Under the pieces are notes generated by a model, which was given only the letters and a program-made list of their open reading frames with translations, made no database searches and was not told the DNA's origin. The position numbers were made by a program, and so were the translations under genes. DNA of 64,000 bases from Bacillota bacterium (GTDB lineage: Bacteria; Bacillota; Clostridia; Lachnospirales; Lachnospiraceae): contig JAEYGZ010000036.1 of assembly GCA_023409535.1 (NCBI GenBank), forward strand, positions 248,001 through 312,000. Reading direction: 5' to 3'. Positions 25,532 through 34,277 of this stretch are shown one piece after another (positions within the stretch are counted from its first letter, which is position 1; each line of letters opens with the position of its first letter).

Positions 25532-27078
25532 ACCTTATTTTTCTCCCTTTTCATTGATATAATGGCACCGGCCAAAACAGCTGCCTGATAATTACTCGGG
25601 CATACCAGTACGCCGGCCTGCCTTAACTTTTCTTCCTGATCGGACTGCTTTTGCGGATCGGCATCCGTACCGCACACCGAGGCAACCACAGAAAGCTTGC
25701 CGCCACGCTGCTGAACCTCGTGCATTGCCTTTCGTATACTGTCAATAACAGCACCGGCCGGATCGGGATGCACCGCGGGACCAAGGATGAAGTCCAACAG
25801 AATAACAGCTGTTTCGGGATCGGAGGCTTCTCGTAAAATCCCTTCGGCTCTCGGCTCAGGATCAAAATCCGGGTGGGGACGGTTGAGGGTGAACTCCTCA
25901 TCACCGCAATCTACAAGGGAGTTTTTGAAACTAACCGAGGATACAAAAAGCTTATATTCCGGAAATAGCGGTGCGTTGGAATAAATGCCTCCGACAGAAG
26001 CCTGCATTGCCTCCATAGCTTCTTCACAGAAGGTTCCTCCGCAAAATAATCCGCGTACATATTTTTGATCTTTTGACATCCTTGCCACTTCTGCAGACGC
26101 CAGTTCCATATTCACGGATGACTCTGCTGCCGGCAGTTCAATACCTATAAGGCTCAATGCTTTTCTTGCGGTGTCCTCCAGATTTGAACCGATTATTACA
26201 CCCAATTTATCAAAGCTGTTCTGTGAACAACCCATAAAGCAGACCACCACAGGCTTGGAGCAAGCTTTCGCACGTGAAAGAACTGCTTTTAAGGCTTTTT
26301 CACCCGGCTTACGAGAAATGAGAACAATTACCTTTGTCTCATCATCGCGGCTAAGTGCATCGAATCCGGCCAGCATGGAGATAGCGCCTACCGTGTCGTT
26401 TAGATCCTTTCCGCCCGTACCGATACCCTGAGATATACCGCTGCCTGCTTTATGTATAAGCTGTGCAACTTCCTGCAGGCCTGCGCCTGAAGCAGCACAT
26501 ATGCCGATGGGTCCTTTTCTGATCATGCTGCCGACAAGAAATGAAACGCCTCCAATATTAGTGACGCCGCAATCCGGTCCCATGCACAAAAGTCCTTTTT
26601 CCGAAGCGGCAAGCTTAATCTCTCGTTCATCCTCCAAAGATATATTATCACTGAAGATCAGAACATGCATCCCTGCATTAAGGGCTTTCATCGTCTCACT
26701 TTTTGCATATTTTGAAGGAACTGATATTATGCACAGGTTTGCCTCGGGTCTTGCCTTCATAGCTGAAGCAATACTGGGATAAGATGCTTTGACATTCTCT
26801 GTATGTCGCTTGGAGAGCATAGAATGAGCCAGGTCAAATGCTGCCTGGCAGGCATGTTCATTTTCAGCCGCCACACCTAAAATCATATCGTTTGGACCGG
26901 CAGTCTCCAATTCGCTTTCCATGAAGCCGATCTCCCGGAAAACTTCTTTATTGCAGGTTGTTCCCATGGCAATATAAGCAAGAGATACGCCTTTCAGCTG
27001 CTTAAGAGAGGATGTTACATACAGCAATTCAACAGAATCATGATACTGGTTATTCGTTATCTCAATCTTATTAATCAT
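25528..27078 (-). CDS. fdrA: FdrA-family protein (acyl-CoA synthetase-like, AllF-type)
   Basis: The product has 516 residues from ATG 27078, with GGTGG upstream. The fold resembles the succinyl-CoA synthetase alpha chain: CMGPDCGVTNIGGVSFL, GPIGICAASGAGLQEVA, IGTGGKDLNDTVGAISML, IVLISRKPG. The phospho-His of true CoA ligases (GHAGA) is absent; VVCFMGCSQNSF is found there. This fits a transferase rather than a ligase. E. coli FdrA (AllF) acts with YlbE and YlbF. It overlaps the DUF1116 gene by 8 bases upstream and the tail-like small gene downstream, so these form one unit. Confidence 0.87.
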   Translation of the reverse strand: MINKIEITNNQYHDSVELLYVTSSLKQLKGVSLAYIAMGTTCNKEVFREIGFMESELETAGPNDMILGVAAENEHACQAAFDLAHSMLSKRHTENVKASYPSIASAMKARPEANLCIISVPSKYAKSETMKALNAGMHVLIFSDNISLEDEREIKLAASEKGLLCMGPDCGVTNIGGVSFLVGSMIRKGPIGICAASGAGLQEVAQLIHKAGSGISQGIGTGGKDLNDTVGAISMLAGFDALSRDDETKVIVLISRKPGEKALKAVLSRAKACSKPVVVCFMGCSQNSFDKLGVIIGSNLEDTARKALSLIGIELPAAESSVNMELASAEVARMSKDQKYVRGLFCGGTFCEEAMEAMQASVGGIYSNAPLFPEYKLFVSSVSFKNSLVDCGDEEFTLNRPHPDFDPEPRAEGILREASDPETAVILLDFILGPAVHPDPAGAVIDSIRKAMHEVQQRGGKLSVVASVCGTDADPQKQSDQEEKLRQAGVLVCPSNYQAAVLAGAIISMKREKNKV

Positions 27079-28333
27079 TGTCTCCACCTCTCAGTTGTTC
27101 ACTGAATGCTTTTAGCCCAAGCTTAAAGCACTCAATCGGTATCTTTGCCATACCGGCACCACCTTGTCCGCCGGCTAACCGTGTGGATCCTCCGTGGCTT
27201 GTAGGTGTGATATTAGTGGCAACCACCTTGCGCATATCCACTCCGACAGGGAAGCCGCGGTAATCATCCCATGGTATGGGAGCCCATGTATGCTCACCGA
27301 GACATACTGCTCTGGCATCTTCTGTACATTTCTTTGCATCCGCGAAGGTACCGCCTGTCAGTCTGACAAATGCCGGGCCTGCAATAGCAGACAAACCGCC
27401 CAAACCATATATTTCTGTAACACAGCTATCTCCAAGAAAACCGCAAAGATCGTCCTCTGTCCATGATGGGTTTAATAGCTGCCCCAGTATTTTTGGCGCT
27501 TTTACAGTAAACCATTGTTTGCCTGTCCCGCTGAACTGCAGTCCAAAATCAGTTCCGTTTCCGCCCATACCTACCATAATAGTAGAGAGCGGGATGTTTT
27601 TTACAGATTGCAGGACACTCATAGTTCCTGCCATCATAATATGGAGAAAAAACTTGTCGTTGATGGACAGTGCCCGGATGACGTCGTCACGGTGCGAACT
27701 ATTATTCTCAAGCAGAGCAGGAATCAAATCCAGAATAATCGCATAGGAGGAAGCAAGTTGGCGGACATGATTCTCATCACCCATACCTGCAGTACGAGCA
27801 AGTATATTTTTTATGTCAATGCCGCCTAGCTTTCGCACTGCTTCGCCCAGGGCCGGTCCATAGATCTCTTTGAACCAGACTAAAGCTGTCTCCACCTCAT
27901 TATCATAATAGCCCCAGCGCAGACATTTTTTCTCCGGTCCAGGATGAATGGAGCAATAGCCGAAGCCTCCAAACCTCTTATCCTCCGCAACAATTACAGG
28001 TGTGGAAGCACTGATTACCATGACCGCACCGCAGGCGCAGGAATAATCCTGTGCGGAAGCGATAAGTATGTCACCCGATTTAATCATTGCCCACGCTTCA
28101 TCGGGGGCTTTTGCAATTCCTTCATGTATGGCTGCGCCGCAAAGGGTGGTTTTCAAAGGAGGCGCAATGTTTTCAATTTTAACGGGAGGTCCCGCATGCA
28201 GCAGCAGGTTTCTTTTAAAACCGGGGATCGCTGCTTCTGCCGGCAATATGTCTATCCAGACAGGCTGCCCGTTTATTAAATAATCCATTGCCTTGTCGTT
28301 TGCTGCATCAATTTTGTTCTTAATATCACTCAT
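27071..28333 (-). CDS. DUF1116 protein (AllG/YlbE-like)
   Basis: The product has 420 residues. DUF1116 features include HEGIAKAPDEAWAMIKSGDI, GAVMVISASTPVIV, MVGMGGNGTDFGLQFSGTGKQWF and TGGTFADAKKCTEDARAVCLGEH. Family members are found with FdrA and DUF2877 proteins in purine/allantoin-type loci and are presumed subunits of a carbamoyltransferase-like complex. It is first of the four tightly packed genes here. No separate catalytic motif can be named with confidence. Confidence 0.85.
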   Translation of the reverse strand: MSDIKNKIDAANDKAMDYLINGQPVWIDILPAEAAIPGFKRNLLLHAGPPVKIENIAPPLKTTLCGAAIHEGIAKAPDEAWAMIKSGDILIASAQDYSCACGAVMVISASTPVIVAEDKRFGGFGYCSIHPGPEKKCLRWGYYDNEVETALVWFKEIYGPALGEAVRKLGGIDIKNILARTAGMGDENHVRQLASSYAIILDLIPALLENNSSHRDDVIRALSINDKFFLHIMMAGTMSVLQSVKNIPLSTIMVGMGGNGTDFGLQFSGTGKQWFTVKAPKILGQLLNPSWTEDDLCGFLGDSCVTEIYGLGGLSAIAGPAFVRLTGGTFADAKKCTEDARAVCLGEHTWAPIPWDDYRGFPVGVDMRKVVATNITPTSHGGSTRLAGGQGGAGMAKIPIECFKLGLKAFSEQLRGGDND

Positions 28334-28446
28334 GAAACCATTCCTTTCAATAGTACCGTATTTTAAAATGGATAAAAAGTTTGTATTAACAAACAGCCAT
28401 CCTTACAGAAGAACAGGTAAGCTGCAAGAAATTTCAATTTTTATGA

Positions 28447-29403
28447 TCATTTTGATACAACATTTATTGGGGTTCCCTTTAGAAATTGACCAAGATTATC
28501 AACCGCAATATCCATTAACCTCTTCCGGCTTTCTTTCGGCGCCCAGGAAATGTGGGGAGTAATCATACAGTTTTTTGCATGCAAAAGAGGATTTTCGCCG
28601 CTTATTGGCTCACTTGAGACAACATCCAGACCGGCTGCGGCGACTTTCCCGCTATTAAGTGCGTCAGCCAGGTCTTGTTCAACAATAAGTTGACCTCTGC
28701 TGTTGTTTATAATAATAACACCGTCTTTCATCTTTGCTATACTGTTTTTATTAATCATTCCCTGTGTTGAGGGGAAGACCGGACAGTGGAGAGCAATCAC
28801 ATCTGAACGCGCATACAGCTCATCCAATGATACATATTCTGCTACTTTCCTGCCTGAATCCGTTTGGTGTTCGTCAAAGGCTAAGGTTTTCATACCCATT
28901 GCACCTGCAATACCTGCGGTAACCTGACCAATTCTTCCTAAGCCGATAATGCCGATCGTCTTGCCTTCCAATGCGATGAGCGGATAATCCCAGAAACAGA
29001 AATCCAGACAATTTTGCCATTTGCCGCTTTGGACCGCATCATTATGATGACCGATATGGTGACAAATCTCTAAAAGCAGGGCTATTGCAAACTGACCGAC
29101 AGCTGTTGATCCGTAATTTGGGATGTTGGTAACAGCAATACCATGGTCCTTAGCGGCGTCACAGTCTATGATATTATAGCCTGTTGCCAATACGCCGATA
29201 TATTTGATATTTTTGCATTTGTTAAGGGTATCTCTGCTAATAGGGGTCTTATTGGTGATAACAATTTCCGCATCGCCAATTCTGCTGACAATATCATCTT
29301 GTGGTGTGCGGTCATAAACGGTGAGCTCACCCAGACGTTCAAAACCTTCCCAGGTTAAATCACCAGGGTTTTCAGTATATCCATCTAAAACAATTATTTT
29401 CAT
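28447..29403 (-). CDS. D-isomer-specific 2-hydroxyacid dehydrogenase
   Basis: The product has 318 residues from ATG 29403. The NAD-binding motif is GIIGLGRIGQVTAGIAGAMG; the catalytic triad is visible as Arg in NNSRGQLI, Glu in VVSSEP and His in MITPHISWAP. It resembles glycerate dehydrogenase/hydroxypyruvate reductase and oxidises a D-2-hydroxyacid or reduces a 2-oxoacid such as glyoxylate, hydroxypyruvate or oxalurate-like acids. Its place upstream of the carbamoyltransferase-like genes suggests it handles the acid they receive. Confidence 0.9.
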   Translation of the reverse strand: MKIIVLDGYTENPGDLTWEGFERLGELTVYDRTPQDDIVSRIGDAEIVITNKTPISRDTLNKCKNIKYIGVLATGYNIIDCDAAKDHGIAVTNIPNYGSTAVGQFAIALLLEICHHIGHHNDAVQSGKWQNCLDFCFWDYPLIALEGKTIGIIGLGRIGQVTAGIAGAMGMKTLAFDEHQTDSGRKVAEYVSLDELYARSDVIALHCPVFPSTQGMINKNSIAKMKDGVIIINNSRGQLIVEQDLADALNSGKVAAAGLDVVSSEPISGENPLLHAKNCMITPHISWAPKESRKRLMDIAVDNLGQFLKGTPINVVSK

Positions 29404-29539
29404 AAAAAAAGTCCTTTCCGCCGCTGTGCATCGGCATGTGTAAATTTGGAAACACCTTTTTGCACAGAAAGAAATGATAATAAGGCATTGCAAAAAATCT
29501 GCCGACTTGAAATTTGCCTCAGGCTAACACATATTGCAG

Positions 29540-30433
29540 CTATGCAAGGGCCCAGGCTCTGTTAATTGCTCGTTTGGAATTTGCCAATATAATATCCTCA
29601 TCCTCATCCCCCCAAGGTTTAACCTCAAAGGATAGAACATATGGATTTTCGGGATCTTCCATGAAACCCTCCTGCTTTAATACACGGAAAAAGTCTGTCA
29701 GTTCGGGTATTCCGTTGGCACTGTTTGGAAATCCAAAGCGTGTGTGCATATCTCCGTAGCCTTCACAGCCCCTGATGCAAACATTATTTCCGATGTGAAA
29801 ATGCTTGATATACGGCCGGCAGGTCTGGATAACGAATTTAGAGGTTTCATAGGTTGTGGGGAAATGGCTGAGATCGACCATCAAGCCGAAATTGTTGCAT
29901 CTGCAGCGCATATCTGCTGCAAATTGTGCAGCCAGAGGAGCAGGTCCGATGAGAGAAGCTTTGTCCATATCAAAATCAAAAACCTCAAGATTTACATCCA
30001 TACCCTTGCCTGCAGCATAAACACAAATCTCGGTTGTAGTTTTGATTAGCTGCTGATATGCCTCGTTCTTTGTTTGCTCCTGCCACTTGCCGGATAAAAA
30101 AGCGATAGCCTTTGCTCCTAAAAACTCGGCCTCGTCCAAGGCTTCTTTCAATACGAGAACGGAACGCAAGCGCTCTTCTTCCTCCAGGGAATTAGGGTTG
30201 GGACCGCCTCCGAGAAGGGCAGGCTGCGCTCCATAGCAAACCTTGAGACCGCTTTGCTCAAGCAGAGCTTTTGCGGCAAACCTTGTCTCATCGTCATTAA
30301 ACCTGCAGAGTTCGATTGCATCGAAAAAATCATCGCATGCAAGCTCACGGATGGAATCTAACAGGTTCTTTCTTGGATGACTCATCCAGCGAATAGTACC
30401 TACCTGAAAATATTTGTGAATAGATTCATTCAT
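29540..30433 (-). CDS. Sugar phosphate isomerase/epimerase-like TIM-barrel protein
   Basis: The product has 297 residues from ATG 30433; a GTG at 30469 would add 12 residues. It is of the AP endonuclease 2/xylose isomerase-like fold, with VNLEVFDFD (metal Glu), LMVDLSHFP (Asp, His), HIGNN (His) and YVLSFEVKPW (Glu), the residues that normally bind one divalent metal. Such enzymes epimerise or isomerise sugars or dehydrate inosose-type compounds. The substrate is unknown; it is encoded between an MBL hydrolase and a hydroxyacid dehydrogenase. Confidence 0.83.
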   Translation of the reverse strand: MNESIHKYFQVGTIRWMSHPRKNLLDSIRELACDDFFDAIELCRFNDDETRFAAKALLEQSGLKVCYGAQPALLGGGPNPNSLEEEERLRSVLVLKEALDEAEFLGAKAIAFLSGKWQEQTKNEAYQQLIKTTTEICVYAAGKGMDVNLEVFDFDMDKASLIGPAPLAAQFAADMRCRCNNFGLMVDLSHFPTTYETSKFVIQTCRPYIKHFHIGNNVCIRGCEGYGDMHTRFGFPNSANGIPELTDFFRVLKQEGFMEDPENPYVLSFEVKPWGDEDEDIILANSKRAINRAWALA

Positions 30434-30476
30434 TAATTTCACGACCTTTCTTGCGCGTGCTCTTTGCACATCTAAA

Positions 30477-31133
30477 TTACTTTATTATTATCAAGTTGTC
30501 ATGACCGGGAACAACCACGTCGTATTCCTGTTTGATTCTCAATTGAGTCTGTCTGGCAGCCTCGGCATCGTCCTCGTAATTATTTGTAAAGTCCTTGAAA
30601 TGATATCTGGTTACCACTGCATCCCCGGCTACTATATATGATTTATCATCGAGCATAAAGGAGATTCCATGCAGTGTATTCGTGTGTCCGGGCAAAGGAA
30701 CAACAAAAACGCCGGGATATAGCTCCCCTTCGACACCGATAAGCTTATACTTGTCTATTATCATTGAGCTGCTTGCCCATGGCAGGTTCGTTTTGCCCAC
30801 AAACCATTTTGCATTGGGGAAATACGACAGACCCTCCAAATGGTCAAAATGTTCATGTGTTGAAAAACAAGCCGTTATTTCGGATGGCCTGAGACCTGTT
30901 CGTCTGTAAAGCTCAAAATAGAAATCCTCCGGTTTTTCCCGGAGAGTCGGGTCAATCAATAGACAAAATGGTTCTCCCGACCAATCAAGCCCACGTATCA
31001 GGCTGGAGGTACATGTAACCGGCTTGCCCCTTGGAGGTGATCTGGGATCATCGCCAAAATATACATTTGCTCGCTGGTGGCCTATCATAATGAGGTCGAA
31101 CTGCAATTGATTTGCTTTGACTAAGTCTCTCAT
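30477..31133 (-). CDS. Metallo-beta-lactamase-fold hydrolase
   Basis: The product has 218 residues. The zinc motif is THEHFDH, with later ligands in PLPGHT, VAGDAVV and VVPGHDN. The compact size and lack of extra domains recall lactonases and other small-ester or cyclic-amide hydrolases. It is first gene of the minus operon. A paralogue at 41892-42590 ends the opposing operon's enzyme set, sharing the IGHxxxNxYxG start, which suggests two related ring-opening or ester-cleaving steps. The substrate cannot be named. Confidence 0.85.
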   Translation of the reverse strand: MRDLVKANQLQFDLIMIGHQRANVYFGDDPRSPPRGKPVTCTSSLIRGLDWSGEPFCLLIDPTLREKPEDFYFELYRRTGLRPSEITACFSTHEHFDHLEGLSYFPNAKWFVGKTNLPWASSSMIIDKYKLIGVEGELYPGVFVVPLPGHTNTLHGISFMLDDKSYIVAGDAVVTRYHFKDFTNNYEDDAEAARQTQLRIKQEYDVVVPGHDNLIIIK

Positions 31134-31271
31134 GGTTAATCTACACTTCCTTATAAATCAAATTTTTCTGACACAAATTTCTTGGCGTGTTTCGTCATTA
31201 ACACGGTTTATTTACTGTTAAAAGTGGCATAAATTAAAAAATGTTACAATTTGAGAGAATAAATAAAAAAA

Positions 31272-31285
31272 ACATTGTTGACAAT
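31272..31285. promoter_or_regulatory. Candidate GntR operator overlapping the -35 box
   Basis: CATTGTTGACAATG is an inverted repeat (CATTGT-TG-ACAATG). Its core resembles the GT...AC pattern of FadR-subfamily GntR operators. It covers the -35 hexamer TTGACA, so binding would block the plus promoter. Confidence 0.55.
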
Positions 31286-31306
31286 GCATAAGGGGGCATG
31301 CTATAA
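31277..31306 (+). promoter_or_regulatory. Consensus sigma-70-type promoter of the GntR/glycosidase operon
   Basis: TTGACA (31277-31282) and TATAAT (31301-31306) are both perfect consensus hexamers separated by 18 bases. The GntR start codon is 113 bases further on, leaving a leader that contains two GAATTC-centred repeats. Confidence 0.82.
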
Positions 31307-31316
31307 TTCAACCATA

Positions 31317-31349
31317 AAAAATGAATTCATTTTTGTATAAATTGAATTC
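31317..31349. promoter_or_regulatory. Two GAATTC-centred repeats, 21 bp apart, in the leader
   Basis: AAAAATGAATTCATTTTT (31317-31334) is an 18-bp perfect palindrome just downstream of the -10. A second, weaker copy TTGAATTCTA surrounds GAATTC at 31344-31349. The centres are exactly 21 bp apart, two helical turns, as expected for cooperative binding of a dimeric repressor. The GntR protein encoded next is the obvious candidate. Confidence 0.55.
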
Positions 31350-31418
31350 TATCATATAATTTTTAAATAATCAATAGTGAAATTTGATTGGCATAATAAA
31401 ATGAGGTGGTGATTGATC

Positions 31419-32117
31419 ATGAAAATAGCAGGAGAGACGCATGAGGTCTACGAACAAATTTATAACATGATTGAACGGGGTGAGTTTCAATATGAAGCAA
31501 AAATCAATCAGATTAAGTTGTCACAGCAATTGGGGGTCAGCAGGACTCCGGTGATTAAGGCTCTGCACATGCTAAGCGTGGAAGGTTTCCTGGATCAAAA
31601 AACAAATTCAGGTTTTTATTTACACAAGATTACCCTTAAGGAGATACTCGACCTTCTGCTTGCCCGTGCGGCGCTTGAGGCGACGGCTGCTTATGATATT
31701 GCAGAAAACGCCGATGAAGAAACTTTGTTTCAAATTACGGAAGCCTTTGACAGCTTCCAGCTTCTAAACTGGACCAATACACAAGAGGAAAAAAATAGAT
31801 TTCTGGAATTGGACCGCCGCTGCCATAAACTGCTTTTAGAAAGCTGCAACAATACCTATATAAATCGTATGAACGACGTTATGAAAGTTATTGAGCATCC
31901 ATATGCGTTAGGTATGATGCGTGATGTGGAACAAGTTCACGAAGAACATAATCAAATTATCAGTGCGATTAAGGTACGCGACGCTTTTGGGGCTCAAACA
32001 GCAACGGCAAACCATATTTTAAATACCCGCAGCAGTCTGATGAATACTGCAAGAAAAATCGAAGGGATGGGCATGGATATATCCACTCTGTGGCTGCAGC
32101 TGAAGACGGATAAATAG
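31419..32117 (+). CDS. GntR-family (FadR/FCD subfamily) regulator
   Basis: The product has 232 residues from ATG 31419 (GAGGTGG at 31403-31409; TTG 31413 is in frame but too close). The winged helix is at residues ~5-70 (IKLSQQLGVSRTPVIKALHML, VEGFLDQ). A helical FCD domain follows, with metal-ligand-like Asp/His positions in LELDRRCHKLLLESC and HEEHNQIISAI. FCD regulators usually bind organic acids. It lies at the divergon centre and is the first gene of the plus operon, so it probably controls both arms with an acid intermediate as effector. Confidence 0.9.
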   Translation: MKIAGETHEVYEQIYNMIERGEFQYEAKINQIKLSQQLGVSRTPVIKALHMLSVEGFLDQKTNSGFYLHKITLKEILDLLLARAALEATAAYDIAENADEETLFQITEAFDSFQLLNWTNTQEEKNRFLELDRRCHKLLLESCNNTYINRMNDVMKVIEHPYALGMMRDVEQVHEEHNQIISAIKVRDAFGAQTATANHILNTRSSLMNTARKIEGMGMDISTLWLQLKTDK

Positions 32118-32149
32118 CGTAGAATAATTACATGGAAAGATGTGATATT

Positions 32150-34234
32150 ATGGATAGGTTTTGGAATAATCCTGTTCGGATTGTACAAAATAACCTGCGG
32201 GCAATCGATGCTCTGAATTTGGATGTCGCCGCACTAATAAAACAGCATATTGAATATGGCTGCAATGCACTTGTTGTAAACGCAGGCGGATTACTCAGCT
32301 GGTATGACAGTGAAGTATCAGGCCAGCCGCACAATCCTTTTCTGTCTGAAGATTACGTTGGGAAAGTGATGGAAGAGGCACGCAGGAACGGTTTAAAGGT
32401 GCTGCTGCGGATGGATGTCAGCAATCTGTCGGAAGCAGAAGCAAAAGAACATCCCGACTGGATCAGAAGGGATGTGAACGGTAATGCTGCTTATGATCTT
32501 GGTATGATTCAAAGCTGTTTTAATTCGCCAAAATGGAATGAATACAATTTGGAGGTACTCGACGAACTTCTAAGCAAGTACCGTCCGGATGGTATCTTCT
32601 ACAATGCGGTTCATTATGGATTTTGTCATTGTGAAACCTGTAAGCAGAAGTATTTTAACGACACAGGCAGGACTTTACCCGACACTTTAAACAGCGGAAC
32701 CGAAGAGGGCCGCAGCTTTATGCTTTACCGCAATAAACAGGCAATTGAGAGATTTAGTAAGATCCATGAGTTTATACATGACAGATTGCCTGATGCTGTT
32801 CTGGCACCTGTAAGTAGTTTAACTTCTGACTTTCCGGAATTTAACTGTTTTTCCGGGTGGGATACGGTTCCGTTTAGTAAGGAGGGCCAGGATATCCAAG
32901 TTAGCGAGGCAGCGAACAATGTTATGCGCAAGCAGCCGAAATATATATATCTGGCGGGCGAAAATGCTCTGTTGGCTAACGTGATGAATAAACCCAATAT
33001 GATTTGCCTGCATTATTCTGCACAATTAGGAAGAAGAGCATCCCAGCCTGCTGCGCAGCTAACATATGACATGATGCAATCATCTGCATTCGGAGCAGGT
33101 TTATGCCTGAATGTCATTGGCACTTTTGATTTAGATGACCGCAGGTCGTTGCCTGTCATTAAGAGCACCTTCAATTACCTCAAAACGAATGAGAAATATT
33201 ACAATGCTATAAAAAACAGTGCTGATATAGGAATTATATACAGTAAAGCCAGTATTGATTTTGCCGATGGCCGTGACCGCAAGGAAACCTGTATGGCAGA
33301 TATTTTAAGCGAGGGATATACCAGTCCTCATCTGAATGAGTATCGGGGTGTTTATGAGAGTCTGGTGCAAAGGCATATTCCGTTTGATGTCCTGCACGAT
33401 GGTTTTCTATTGGATGCAGAGCTGAGCCGTTATCACACCTTGTTTCTGCCGGGGGTGACCTGCATGAGTGACGAGCAGGCAAAGAAACTGGATTCCTATG
33501 TTAATAACGGCGGGAATCTTATTATTACCGGACGCTTGCCTGGGACGCAGGACGAATTCGGCAGACCGAGAGAGTTAAGCGCGCTTGCGTGTTTCCTATA
33601 TGATGTATTAAGCGAAGACCCGGTAGGAGGATATCTGATATTTGGGTCAAAAGAACAGTTTCCATCCTTTGAAAGTATCGATCGGATAGGCATTGCAGGT
33701 AAGTTTGCGAACCTTAAGCCAAAGTCCGGAGCAGTTACATTTTTGCGAGAGCTTAACAGGGAGCCGCAGGCAAAATGCCATAAGCCTGAATTTAGCTATG
33801 TGGAAGAATTGACGGATGATTACGGCTTATTTTGCACAGGCTTCGGGAAGGGAAAGGTTGTGGTTCTGCCCTGGGATTGCGGTTCTCTTCAGCGACAATA
33901 CGGCATTGCGGAAATAGACATGCTGATTTCAGATCTGCTGCATTGGTTAAATTGGAAGGAAACTGTAACAACGAATGCACCATATTCCGTCCAACTCATT
34001 TCATCAAAATGCCCGGAAGGAAGGCTGATACACCTGATTAACGGTACTGGATTGCAGAGCAAGCCGCAATTAGAGGTGGTTCCTCTTCCTAATATAACCG
34101 TCTCATACAGATGTACAGATAATTCTGCAATTTCAATAAAGAGCGGAGAAATACTGACTTCTGTCAGGAGCGGAGAGTTTCTGGAAGTTTCAATTCCCGT
34201 TCTTAATGAATTTGAATGCATTCTGTTGTCATAA
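32150..34234 (+). CDS. GHL6-like TIM-barrel glycosidase paralogue 1
   Basis: The product has 694 residues from ATG 32150, chosen by alignment with its two paralogues and GGAAAG at 32134. An N-terminal TIM barrel (about 1-380) resembles hypothetical glycosyl hydrolase 6, with YRPDGIFYN then C159-H-C161-E-T-C164. The middle domain (about 410-600) is Rossmann/GATase-like, as in beta-galactosidase trimerisation domains (TLFLPGVTCMSDEQAKKLDSYV). A small beta domain ends it. No signal peptide, so it acts on imported substrate. The family assignment is from pattern recognition; the substrate is unknown. Confidence 0.68.
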   Translation: MDRFWNNPVRIVQNNLRAIDALNLDVAALIKQHIEYGCNALVVNAGGLLSWYDSEVSGQPHNPFLSEDYVGKVMEEARRNGLKVLLRMDVSNLSEAEAKEHPDWIRRDVNGNAAYDLGMIQSCFNSPKWNEYNLEVLDELLSKYRPDGIFYNAVHYGFCHCETCKQKYFNDTGRTLPDTLNSGTEEGRSFMLYRNKQAIERFSKIHEFIHDRLPDAVLAPVSSLTSDFPEFNCFSGWDTVPFSKEGQDIQVSEAANNVMRKQPKYIYLAGENALLANVMNKPNMICLHYSAQLGRRASQPAAQLTYDMMQSSAFGAGLCLNVIGTFDLDDRRSLPVIKSTFNYLKTNEKYYNAIKNSADIGIIYSKASIDFADGRDRKETCMADILSEGYTSPHLNEYRGVYESLVQRHIPFDVLHDGFLLDAELSRYHTLFLPGVTCMSDEQAKKLDSYVNNGGNLIITGRLPGTQDEFGRPRELSALACFLYDVLSEDPVGGYLIFGSKEQFPSFESIDRIGIAGKFANLKPKSGAVTFLRELNREPQAKCHKPEFSYVEELTDDYGLFCTGFGKGKVVVLPWDCGSLQRQYGIAEIDMLISDLLHWLNWKETVTTNAPYSVQLISSKCPEGRLIHLINGTGLQSKPQLEVVPLPNITVSYRCTDNSAISIKSGEILTSVRSGEFLEVSIPVLNEFECILLS

Positions 34235-34277
34235 CCAGAGTGAATTGAGAGGATAAAAATTAGCAGGAGGACCTTTT

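Noticed and set aside
27276..27746. 156-codon plus-strand frame inside the DUF1116 gene
   Set aside because: Antisense to a gene with clear family motifs and no upstream ribosome site.
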